Shown here one piece after another: positions 17,413 through 24,346 of a DNA stretch of 64,000 bases. Made by a program: the position numbers and the translations under genes. A model generated the notes under the pieces. It saw only the letters and a list, made by a program, of their open reading frames with translations. It did not search any database and was not told where the DNA came from. Source of the DNA: CALNYS01 sp942490855 (lineage in GTDB: Bacteria; Planctomycetota; Phycisphaerae; Phycisphaerales; UBA1924); assembly GCA_942490855.1 (NCBI GenBank), contig CALNYS010000004.1, forward strand, positions 1 to 64,000. The letters are read 5' to 3'. How positions within the stretch are numbered: position 1 is the stretch's first letter; each line of letters starts with the position of its first letter.

Positions 17413-18816
17413 TCAGGCGATCGTGTCGCGCCCGCCCAGATGCGGGCGCAGCGCCTCGGGCACCGTCACGCTGCCGTCGGCGTTCTGGTGCATCTCGAGG
17501 ATCGGGATCAGCACGCGCGGGCTCGCGATCACCGTGTTGTTCAGCGAGTGCGCCACCGCGGGCTTCCCGCCGGTGCTCTCCCCGCGGTACCGCAGGTTCA
17601 ATCGCCGGCACTGGTAGTCGTAGAGGCGCGAGGCCGAGTGCGTCTCGCCGAACGCGCCCGTGGGGCGCCCCTCTGCGTCCTCCTCGCCACGCCCGGGCAT
17701 CCAGCACTCGAGGTCGATCATGTCGGCGTTCTTCACGCCAAGGTCGCCCGTGCAGCACTGCAGCTGGCGGTGCGGGAGCTCGAGGCGGCGCAGGAGCTCC
17801 TCGACGAACCCGATCATCTTCGCGTGCCACGCCCGGCTCTCCGCCTCGTCCGCTTTGCAGATCACCACCTGCTCGACCTTCTCGAACTGGTGGATGCGGT
17901 ACAGCCCGGCGGTGTCGCGCCCCGCGGCGCCCGCCTCGCGCCGGTAGCACGGCGACACGGTCGTGTACGTCCGGGGCAGCTCGCTCTCGTCAAGGATCTC
18001 GTCCTGGTGCAGCGACATCAGCCCGACCTCGCCCGTCCCGGCGAGGAAGTAGTCGTGCGACCCGCCCCGACCGGTCTCGTCGATCACGTACGCCTGGTCG
18101 CGCCCGGCGGGGAAGAACCCCGTGCCGACCATGCTCTCCTCGCGCACCAGCGCCGAGGCGCTCGCCGCCGTGAACCCGTTCTCCTCAACCATGTAGTCGA
18201 ACGCGTAGCGCAGCACCGCCTGGTGCAGGCGCATGCCCAGGCCCGTGAGCACGTAGCTGCGCGCGCCGGAGACCTTCACGCCCCGCTCGAAGTCAACGAG
18301 CCCGAGGTCGCGCACCAGCTCGAGGTGCGTCTTGGGAGCAAAGCCCTTGTTCGCCTCGAAGCTCTTGTCCCAGTCCCACCACGCGGGCGCCCAGCGGCTG
18401 AGCTCGACGTTGTCATCGCTCGAAGCCCCCACCGGGACGTCCGGGTCCGGCGGCATCGGGATCCGCAGGAGCTCGCCCGCCAGCGCCGCGTCGGCCTCGG
18501 CCAGCGGCGCGTCGAGCGACTGGATCTGTTCCTTCAGGGCGATCGGACGGTTCTTGAGCTCCGCGAGGGCGCTCTCCAGGGCGCCCTTCTCGTCGCCCTG
18601 GGCGCCCTTGAGGCGTCCCATGAGCTTTCCGATCTCGGGACCCATCGCCTTCTCGATCGCTCTCTGCTCGGCCCTGAGGCCCTCCTGCTGCTGCACAAGG
18701 GAGCGCCGCTGTTCGTCGAGGGCGAGAACGCGCGGGATATCGACCTCCACCCCCTTCTGGCGGGCGCCGAGGGCGAAACGGTCGGGGTCGTCACGGAGCT
18801 GCTTGAGATCGATCAT
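17413..18816 (-). CDS. serS: Seryl-tRNA synthetase
   Basis: A 467-residue class II synthetase that charges tRNA-Ser with serine in the cytosol. It starts MIDLKQLRDDPDRFALGARQ, the usual SerRS opening. Residues 30-110 are the charged coiled-coil arm (QQEGLRAEQRAIEKAMGPEI). Class II motif 2 is visible as SPCYRREAGAAGRDTAGLYR with HQFEKVEQ, and motif 3 as NNTVIASPRVLIPILE. It is slightly longer than the usual 420-430 residues, owing to an insertion near the VEENGFTAASASALVREESM region. The gene lies 44 bp beyond the terminator of a structured RNA on the same strand, so that RNA could be its leader. A tRNA-Ser gene lies about 9.5 kb away. Confidence 0.95.
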   Translation of the reverse strand: MIDLKQLRDDPDRFALGARQKGVEVDIPRVLALDEQRRSLVQQQEGLRAEQRAIEKAMGPEIGKLMGRLKGAQGDEKGALESALAELKNRPIALKEQIQSLDAPLAEADAALAGELLRIPMPPDPDVPVGASSDDNVELSRWAPAWWDWDKSFEANKGFAPKTHLELVRDLGLVDFERGVKVSGARSYVLTGLGMRLHQAVLRYAFDYMVEENGFTAASASALVREESMVGTGFFPAGRDQAYVIDETGRGGSHDYFLAGTGEVGLMSLHQDEILDESELPRTYTTVSPCYRREAGAAGRDTAGLYRIHQFEKVEQVVICKADEAESRAWHAKMIGFVEELLRRLELPHRQLQCCTGDLGVKNADMIDLECWMPGRGEEDAEGRPTGAFGETHSASRLYDYQCRRLNLRYRGESTGGKPAVAHSLNNTVIASPRVLIPILEMHQNADGSVTVPEALRPHLGGRDTIA

Positions 18817-18859
18817 CCGCGGGATCGTAACGACTCAGGCCAGTTCCGACCGCGCAGAG

Positions 18860-18894
18860 AAAAAGCCCGAACCGCCGTTAAGCGGTGCGGGCTT
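18860..18894 (-). terminator. Intrinsic terminator closing the structured RNA upstream of serS
   Basis: AAGCCCG pairs with CGGGCTT, continuing after one mismatch as ACCGC/GCGGT with loop TTAACG, then a T-run. It lies 44 bp before the serS ATG, the position expected either for the end of a separate RNA gene or for an attenuator. Confidence 0.8.
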
Positions 18895-19105
18895 CTGCCA
18901 CACCTTTTCAGGTGCGAGAGTCGGTTGTAGGGCTCAACAACCGAGTCCCCCAAAGCCGGAGCAAGCTCCGACAGTGACGTGTTCAGGCCGCCAAGCCCTA
19001 TCAAGGCGGCCCTCCTTCCGGGCAAGCCCGGAGACGTGTCACACCCGCCGAAGCGGGCTCTTCCCTCAGCCTCTTGCCGAAACAAGAGGACTTCCACTCC
19101 TACCC
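18860..19105 (-). ncRNA. Unidentified structured RNA (about 245 nt) ending in an intrinsic terminator, upstream of serS
   Basis: On the minus strand this intergenic region is almost entirely made of helices. AGTCC near 19095 can pair with GGACT (18948-18944) to close the fold. Within it are a CTCTTG/CAAGAG hairpin, GCCCGC-TTCG-GCGGG, a GTGAC/GTCAC helix, CCGGG-CTTG-CCCGG, GGCCGCC/GGCGGCC (19011-18986), CGGAG-CTTG-CTCCG and CGGTTGT/ACAACCG (18943-18922). The loops of the last-named and the GGCCGCC hairpins are perfectly complementary: AGGGCT (18999-18994) and AGCCCT (18934-18929), a possible kissing pair. The RNA ends with AAGCCCG/CGGGCTT plus T5 (18894-18860). A weak TATCGT -10 lies at 19117-19112. 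It does not match SRP RNA, tmRNA, RNase P RNA, T-box or cobalamin consensus. It could be a trans-acting RNA or an attenuating serS leader. Confidence 0.65.
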
Positions 19106-19213
19106 AGCAAGACGATACCAGCGCACTGACCGGCTGACCAGCCTAAAGAATCGGATCGGGAGGAAAAACCATCACGACCCGACCGGACGAATAACGTCTG
19201 ATAATCGAGGGCG

Positions 19214-20092
19214 TTACGCGCCGTGCCCGCCGCCGCGCGGCTCGGCCGCCCAGTGGAGCTTGCCCATCAGCGTCTGCCAATAACTCCACTCAGGATTGCG
19301 GACGAGCGGGGTCGTCCGATCACCCAGGCGGAAGGTCACGGTGTCGCCGTGGGTCAGCGGGATCAGCTCCTGCCCGTCGAGCACGAGCGTCGTGCCGCCC
19401 GCCTCGCACTGGTTGACCCGGAGCATCCGCAGCTCGACCTCCGCCTCCTTGGGGGCGACGAGCGGGCGGAACGAGAGCGAGTGGGCGGCGATGGGCGTGA
19501 CGGCGAGGGCGTCGACCTCGGGCACGATGATCGGGCCGCCGGCCGAGGCGTTGTAGGCGGTCGAGCCGAAGGGCGTGGCGACGACGACGCCGTCGCCGCG
19601 GGCCTTGGGGCCGTCCTCCCCGCCGATGCGCAGGGCGACCTCGATCATCCGGAAGGGTGGGCCGGCCGTGACGACCGCGTCGTTGAGGGCGAGCCCTTCG
19701 GCGCGCACGACCCCGTCGGACCCACGCACGCTCGCCTCGAGCAGCGGGCGCAGGCTGATCTGCAGCGCGTGCTCGCGGTCGAAGAGGGTCCCCGCCTGAC
19801 GGACGAACGCGTCGAGGTCGAACTCGGCGAGAAACCCCACGCGCCCGAGGTTCACGCCCAGGAGCGGGCGGGCGTGGGAGTTGAGCGTGCGGGCCAGCGC
19901 GAGCAGAGTGCCGTCGCCGCCCAGCGCGACGACCACCTCGGCGTTCTCGACGTCCTCGCTGCGCAGAGAGTCGGTGTCGGTCTCGCCGATCAGAGCGCCG
20001 TGGGCGACGACCGCGTCGCGCGCGCGCGCCACATCGTCGAAGGCCTCGGCCTTGTCGGGGTTCACAACCAGGAGCACTCGCCGTTTGGGCAT
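19214..20092 (-). CDS. nadK: NAD kinase
   Basis: A 292-residue cytosolic enzyme phosphorylating NAD to NADP. The GGDGT motif is present (VVVALGGDGTLLALARTL), followed by LLGVNLGRVGFLAEF, and the second conserved block GDGVVVATPFGSTAYNASAG with GGPIIVP. The length is typical. The ATG at 20092 opens MPKRRVLLVVNPDKAEAF. It lies 7 bp downstream of the dxs stop on the same strand, so it is probably co-transcribed with dxs and the upstream polyprenyl synthase gene. NADPH is the reductant for the next MEP-pathway step, which makes the neighbourhood sensible, though this is inference. Confidence 0.95.
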   Translation of the reverse strand: MPKRRVLLVVNPDKAEAFDDVARARDAVVAHGALIGETDTDSLRSEDVENAEVVVALGGDGTLLALARTLNSHARPLLGVNLGRVGFLAEFDLDAFVRQAGTLFDREHALQISLRPLLEASVRGSDGVVRAEGLALNDAVVTAGPPFRMIEVALRIGGEDGPKARGDGVVVATPFGSTAYNASAGGPIIVPEVDALAVTPIAAHSLSFRPLVAPKEAEVELRMLRVNQCEAGGTTLVLDGQELIPLTHGDTVTFRLGDRTTPLVRNPEWSYWQTLMGKLHWAAEPRGGGHGA

Positions 20093-20099
20093 GCCGCGC

Positions 20100-22073
20100 T
20101 TACCGCCCGCTCCGGACGTTCACGCCGTCCGTGCGCGCCACGCGGACCGAGCCGGCCCGCCCCGCGCCGGCGTCGCGGATCGCGCGCTCGATCGCTCCGG
20201 CGTCGAGCCCGGCCTCGGCGAGCTGATCGGCGCGCGCGCCCTGCATGATCCAGCGGTCGGGCAGCCCCAGACGCGTGACGCGCCCGCCGCCGGCCGCGGC
20301 CGCGCAGTCGAGCACCGCCGACCCGAAGCCCCCCACCACCGAGTGCTCCTCGATCGTCACGATCGGCACGTCGGCGGCGACGAGGTCGCGGACGAGCTCC
20401 TCGTCGACCGGCTTGGCGAACCGCGCGTCGTAGACGTCCACGCTCAGGTCGTCGGCGGCCGCGGCCGCGTCGCACGCCGTCAGGGCGGGGACGCCGAACG
20501 CGAGGACGGCGACGTCGGGGCGCCCGCCCGCGCGGGGCCCGGTGCGCCGGAGCAGGCGGGCCTTGCCCAGGACGAAGGGCGGGCAGTCCTCTTCGAGGAA
20601 GCGGGGCGAGACGTTGTCGCGCGGGTAGCGGACGGCGCTGAGACCGTCGTCGAACGTGCGCATGAACTCGAGCGCCGCCTTGAGCGAGGGCTCGTCGATC
20701 GCGGCGGTGAGCGCCGCGCCGGGGAGCGTGCGCAGGAGGGCGATGTCGCAGAACCCGTGGTGGACGGCGCCGTCGCCCCCGACGAGACCCGCGCGATCGA
20801 GGCACAGGCGCACCGGCAGGCCCTGGAGCGCGACCTCCTGGAACGCCTGGTCGAAAGCGCGCTGGAGGAACGTGGAGTACACCGCGAAGAAGGGACGGAG
20901 CCCGGTCTTGGCGCACCCCGCGAGCATGTCCATCGCGTGCGATTCGCAGATGCCCGTGTCCCACACGCGGTCGGGGAACTCGGGCATGACGCGGGCGAGC
21001 CCGGTGCCGTCGGGCATCGCGGCGGTCGCGGCGACGACCTTGGGATCGCGGGCGAGGATCTCCTGCATCGCGTCGGCGTAAGCGGCGGTGAAGCTGCGCC
21101 CCTTCTTGTGCAACTCGACGCGGCACCCGCTGACGGTAAAGGGCGCGGGCGAGTGGAACGTGGTGGCGTCGCCCTCGGCGGCCTCGAGCCCCTTGCCCTT
21201 TTTCGTCTTGACGTGCAGGACCATCGGGCGGTCGTGCTGCTTGGCCTCGCGGAGGAACGCGATGAGCTCGGGCAGGCTGTGCCCGTCGATGGGTCCGACG
21301 GCGACGAGCCCGAAGTGCTCGAACCACGAGCGCCCGCCGGCCTCGGGGATCCACTGCTTGGTCGCTTCGCCCGCGCGGTGGTAGGCGTCGGCGAGCATCG
21401 ACCCGCCGGGCACGCGCCCGAGCATGTGCTTGGCCTGGCGCTTGAGGTCGCCGTAGAAGGTGCTCAGGCGCATGCGGTCGAAGCTCTTGGCCATCGCGCC
21501 CTGGGGCTTGGCGATGGACATGCCGTTGTCGTTGAGGACGACGAGCATCTGGCGCTTGAGCGTGCCCGCGCTGTTGAGGCCTTCCATCGCGAGCCCGTTG
21601 ACGATGGACGCGTCGCCCACGAGGGCCACGACGCGCCGCCCGTCGGGGCGCTCGCCGGGCTCGAAGCTCTCGCGGTTGAGCTCGTCGGCCTTGGCGAGCC
21701 CGACGGCGGTGGAGATCGCGGTGCCGGCGTGCCCGACGCGGAAGAGGTCGTAGGGCGATTCGTCGGGCTCGGGGAAGCCGGCCATGCCGTCCCGGCAGCG
21801 CAGGCGGTCGAGCAGCGGCAGGCGCCCGGTGAGCAGCTTGTGGGGGTAGCACTGGTGCCCGACGTCGAGCAGGAGGCGGTCGTGCGCAAAGTCAAAGACG
21901 TAGTGCAGAGCGATCGAGAGCTCGACCACGCCCAGGTTCGGCGCGAGGTGCCCGCCCGAGCGGCTGACCTGATCGATGATCGCCTCGCGGATCTCCTGCG
22001 CCAGCTCGGGGAGCTGTTCGATCGGCAGGGCCCGGACGTCGGCGGGCGACTGGATGCTTGGCAGGATCTTCAC
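20100..22073 (-). CDS. dxs: 1-deoxy-D-xylulose-5-phosphate synthase
   Basis: A 657-residue TPP-dependent enzyme that condenses pyruvate and glyceraldehyde 3-phosphate, the first step of the MEP pathway. I chose the GTG at 22073 (MKILPSIQSPADVRALP), which matches the family N-terminus, has a G-rich stretch just upstream, and avoids a 62-bp overlap with the preceding gene. Landmarks are HLAPNLGVVELSIALHYVFD, VGHQCYPHKLLTGR, GPIDGHSLPELIAFL and YSTFLQRAFDQ. The TPP motif reads GDASIVNGLAMEGLN, with Ala where GDG is usual. It sits between the polyprenyl synthase gene and nadK in one minus-strand operon. Confidence 0.94.
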   Translation of the reverse strand: MKILPSIQSPADVRALPIEQLPELAQEIREAIIDQVSRSGGHLAPNLGVVELSIALHYVFDFAHDRLLLDVGHQCYPHKLLTGRLPLLDRLRCRDGMAGFPEPDESPYDLFRVGHAGTAISTAVGLAKADELNRESFEPGERPDGRRVVALVGDASIVNGLAMEGLNSAGTLKRQMLVVLNDNGMSIAKPQGAMAKSFDRMRLSTFYGDLKRQAKHMLGRVPGGSMLADAYHRAGEATKQWIPEAGGRSWFEHFGLVAVGPIDGHSLPELIAFLREAKQHDRPMVLHVKTKKGKGLEAAEGDATTFHSPAPFTVSGCRVELHKKGRSFTAAYADAMQEILARDPKVVAATAAMPDGTGLARVMPEFPDRVWDTGICESHAMDMLAGCAKTGLRPFFAVYSTFLQRAFDQAFQEVALQGLPVRLCLDRAGLVGGDGAVHHGFCDIALLRTLPGAALTAAIDEPSLKAALEFMRTFDDGLSAVRYPRDNVSPRFLEEDCPPFVLGKARLLRRTGPRAGGRPDVAVLAFGVPALTACDAAAAADDLSVDVYDARFAKPVDEELVRDLVAADVPIVTIEEHSVVGGFGSAVLDCAAAAGGGRVTRLGLPDRWIMQGARADQLAEAGLDAGAIERAIRDAGAGRAGSVRVARTDGVNVRSGR

Positions 22074-22158
22074 GCGCGCCCCCGGGTGGCCCGGCGTCAG
22101 GCCCGACCATCGCACCACTATAGGTTTCTTCCGATCCGGGTTCCCGGATTGCACGCCC

Positions 22159-23037
22159 TCAGCGGTCGCGACCGCCCATAGAACGGATGAGCGAGCGCAG
22201 GGGTTCGGCGGGTTCGCCAAGCGGGGCGATCGCGTCCAGCGCCGCTCGCTCGAGACGCTGGGCCTCGGCCCGAGAACCTTCCACGCCCAGCACGCCGGGG
22301 TAGGTCAGCTTGCCCATCGCGGCGTCCTTGCCGGTGCGCTTGCCGGCGACCTCCGCGGGCTGCTCGACGTCTAAAAGATCGTCGATGATCTGGTAGGCCA
22401 GGCCCACGGCGTCGCCGCAACGCGTCAGGGCGTCGAGGGCCTCGTCGCTCGCGCCGCCCGAGACGGCGCCCATCCGGCACGCGGCTCGGAGGAGGGCGCC
22501 CGTCTTGCGCGAGTGGATGCGCCGGAGGACGGCGTCGTCGGCGCCCGGACGCTCGGCGTCGCTGACGCCCAGCGTGTCGTCCACCTGCCCGGCGATCATC
22601 GCGGTCGTGGCGTGCGAGAGCTCGGCGGCGAGGAGATCGCCGCGCGGGGCGCGGAGGATCTCGGCGAACGCGAGGCTCATGAGGGCGTCGCCGGCGAGGA
22701 TGGCGGCGGCCTCGCCGAACGCGACGTGGACGGTGGGCCTGCCGCGCCGGAGGTCGTCGTCGTCCATCGCGGGGAGGTCGTCGTGGACGAGGCTGAAGGC
22801 GTGGATCATCTCGATCGCGGCGGCGGCGGGGAGCGCGTCGGCGGCGCTCCCGGCGCACGCGAGGGACGAGGCGCACGCGAGCGCGGGGCGCAGTCGCTTG
22901 CCCCCGGCCAGGAGGGCGTAGCGCACGGGCTCGTCGAGTGCGGCGGGCAGATCGGCGCGGTCGATCGCTCCGGCGAGGCGCTCATCGAGCCCCTCGGTGA
23001 GGGGCGACTGGCTCGGGGTGATCTCGGGCATGCCCAT
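22159..23037 (-). CDS. ispA: Short-chain polyprenyl diphosphate synthase (farnesyl/geranylgeranyl type)
   Basis: A 292-residue prenyltransferase that builds C15-C20 chains from IPP. The first Asp-rich motif is DDLPAMDDDDLRRGRPTVH, with five Asp in total, and the second is IIDDLLDVE. LLAGGKRLRP near residue 40 is the IPP-binding block. I chose the ATG at 23037 (MGMPEITPSQ); the ATG at 23031 is equally possible, and the long upstream extension overlaps the divergent gene. There are only 37 bp between this start and that of the ExbB-like gene, so both promoters must overlap or mRNAs are nearly leaderless. It is upstream of dxs in the same direction. Exact product length cannot be read from sequence, so the symbol is by family. 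Confidence 0.88.
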   Translation of the reverse strand: MGMPEITPSQSPLTEGLDERLAGAIDRADLPAALDEPVRYALLAGGKRLRPALACASSLACAGSAADALPAAAAIEMIHAFSLVHDDLPAMDDDDLRRGRPTVHVAFGEAAAILAGDALMSLAFAEILRAPRGDLLAAELSHATTAMIAGQVDDTLGVSDAERPGADDAVLRRIHSRKTGALLRAACRMGAVSGGASDEALDALTRCGDAVGLAYQIIDDLLDVEQPAEVAGKRTGKDAAMGKLTYPGVLGVEGSRAEAQRLERAALDAIAPLGEPAEPLRSLIRSMGGRDR

Positions 23038-23074
23038 CCCGCGATGGTACGCGGGGGCGCGTATCATCGCCCCT

Positions 23075-23689
23075 ATGAATGGTGCACTGGACACGTTGGG
23101 TTCGCTGATGGAGCGGGGCGGGTGGGTGATGTGGCCGCTCGCGCTGATGAGCGTGGCGGCCGTCGCGCTCGCGGTCGAGCGCCTGCTCTTCTGGGCGGGC
23201 GCCCACCGCCCGGGGCGGGGACGCTGGATCACGAAGCTCGCCGACGCGCTGCGCTCGGGCAACCAGGCGGGCGTGCGCGGGCTGTGCGCCGCGGGCGGGT
23301 CGTTTTACGCGACGTTCGCCGGGTCGTTGCTCGATCGGGGCGGGTCGGACGCGGCGGCGATGGAGCTGGTCGAGGACGTGCGCCCGCGCCTGGAGCGGTT
23401 CGGGCCGGCGCTCTCGACGATCATCACGGCGGCGCCGCTGCTGGGCATCCTCGGGACGGTGACGGGGATCATCGAGAGCTTCGAGCTGCTGGGCGGGTCG
23501 GGGAGCGCGGTGTCGGACCCGGCGCAGATCGCGGGCGGGATCGCCGAGGCGCTGCTCACGACGGCGGCGGGGCTGGTCGTCGCGGTGGTGGCGCTGTTCC
23601 CGTACGCGCTGCACCGGGCGAGCCTGCGGCGCGCGATGGGTCGGCTGGAGATGTTGTCGGCGGCGGCGGAGCAGGGGCGGGCGCGGTAG
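23075..23689 (+). CDS. MotA/TolQ/ExbB-family proton channel protein
   Basis: A 204-residue inner-membrane protein. I chose the ATG at 23075 (MNGALDTLGSLMERGGWVMW); the frame opens 26 codons further up but overlaps the divergent gene. Three hydrophobic segments are visible: VMWPLALMSVAAVALAVERL, TIITAAPLLGILGTVTGIIE and LLTTAAGLVVAVVALFPYAL. The second segment has the family's APLLGILGTVTGII pattern, followed by the conserved GGIAEALLTTAAGL. ExbB/TolQ proteins couple proton flow to TonB or TolA through ExbD/TolR, but no exbD, tolR or tonB gene is adjacent, so it is an orphan here. The cytosolic loop is short for the family. Confidence 0.88.
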   Translation: MNGALDTLGSLMERGGWVMWPLALMSVAAVALAVERLLFWAGAHRPGRGRWITKLADALRSGNQAGVRGLCAAGGSFYATFAGSLLDRGGSDAAAMELVEDVRPRLERFGPALSTIITAAPLLGILGTVTGIIESFELLGGSGSAVSDPAQIAGGIAEALLTTAAGLVVAVVALFPYALHRASLRRAMGRLEMLSAAAEQGRAR

Positions 23690-23694
23690 CGCCG

Positions 23695-24174
23695 TTACGT
23701 CGCGGTCGCGAAGTCCTGCTGCTGGAGGAGCTCGTGGATCTCGGCGCCGGTCTCGGCGGCGTAGATCTTCTCGCGGAACTCTTCGACGGTCATCAGGCGG
23801 CTGATCCGGGCGAGGGCCTGGATGTGCTCGCTGGTCTGATCGATGGGCGAGGCGAGGAGGACGACGAGCTTGACGGGCTTGCCGTCGATGGAGCCGAAGT
23901 CGATGGGCTCGGCGGGCTTGCCGACGGCCATCGCGAGGGTCGACACGAGTTCGGATTTCCCGTGGGGGATCGCGAGGCCGTGACCGATGCCGGTGGAGCG
24001 GGCCTGCTCGCGGGTCCAGACGGTCTCGGCGAAGGAGCCGGCGTCGGTGATGACGCCGGTGGCGGCGAGCATCGCGACGAGTTCGTCGATGACGCCCTTT
24101 TTGTCGTTGCGCTCGAGCGGCGCTTTCACGCACTCGGGCGAGATGATCTCGTGCAGGTTCATCTCTTCTCGCAT
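23695..24174 (-). CDS. ptsN: PTS EIIA-like nitrogen-regulatory protein (PtsN type)
   Basis: A single EIIA(Ntr/Fru) domain of 159 residues. The phospho-acceptor is His71 in STGIGHGLAIPHGKS. MNLHEIISPECVKAPLERND is the normal N-terminus, and the protein ends FREKIYAAETGAEIHELLQ. Two starts compete: ATG 24174 (MREEM) or ATG 24162 (MNLHE, with GAGAAGAG just upstream); a GGGAGG box sits 12 bases ahead of the latter. In proteobacteria PtsN is phosphorylated by PtsP/PtsO and tunes K+ and nitrogen metabolism; no such partner is nearby. No sugar-transport EIIB/C domain is attached. Role by family only. Confidence 0.88.
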   Translation of the reverse strand: MREEMNLHEIISPECVKAPLERNDKKGVIDELVAMLAATGVITDAGSFAETVWTREQARSTGIGHGLAIPHGKSELVSTLAMAVGKPAEPIDFGSIDGKPVKLVVLLASPIDQTSEHIQALARISRLMTVEEFREKIYAAETGAEIHELLQQQDFATAT

Positions 24175-24346
24175 CCTCCCGCGGGTCAGACCCGCCTGCA
24201 GTGGGGAGTCTACCCGCGGTTCGGGGGCGGCGGAAGCGGATCGTGGGAATGAGCCCGCTTTTGCCGGCGGATCCGGAAAGCGGTGCTTCGAACAACGAAG
24301 GACCTGGAGTAGTCTGCCAGACTGACCTTCGAGAGGGAGATCGCAG

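Noticed and set aside
18860..19105. Known-RNA identities for the structured RNA (SRP RNA, tmRNA, RNase P RNA, 6S RNA, T-box, cobalamin riboswitch)
   Set aside because: CGGAAGGAGG recalls the SRP loop, and GGAAGTCC and GCAGAAGCCCG recall RNase P, but the required flanking sequences and sizes do not fit. No T-box core, B12 box or tmRNA tRNA-like ends are present.
22074..22220. Longer N-terminus for dxs from a start at 22220
   Set aside because: It would overlap the polyprenyl synthase gene by 62 bp and adds residues unlike the family; GTG 22073 matches the normal N-terminus.
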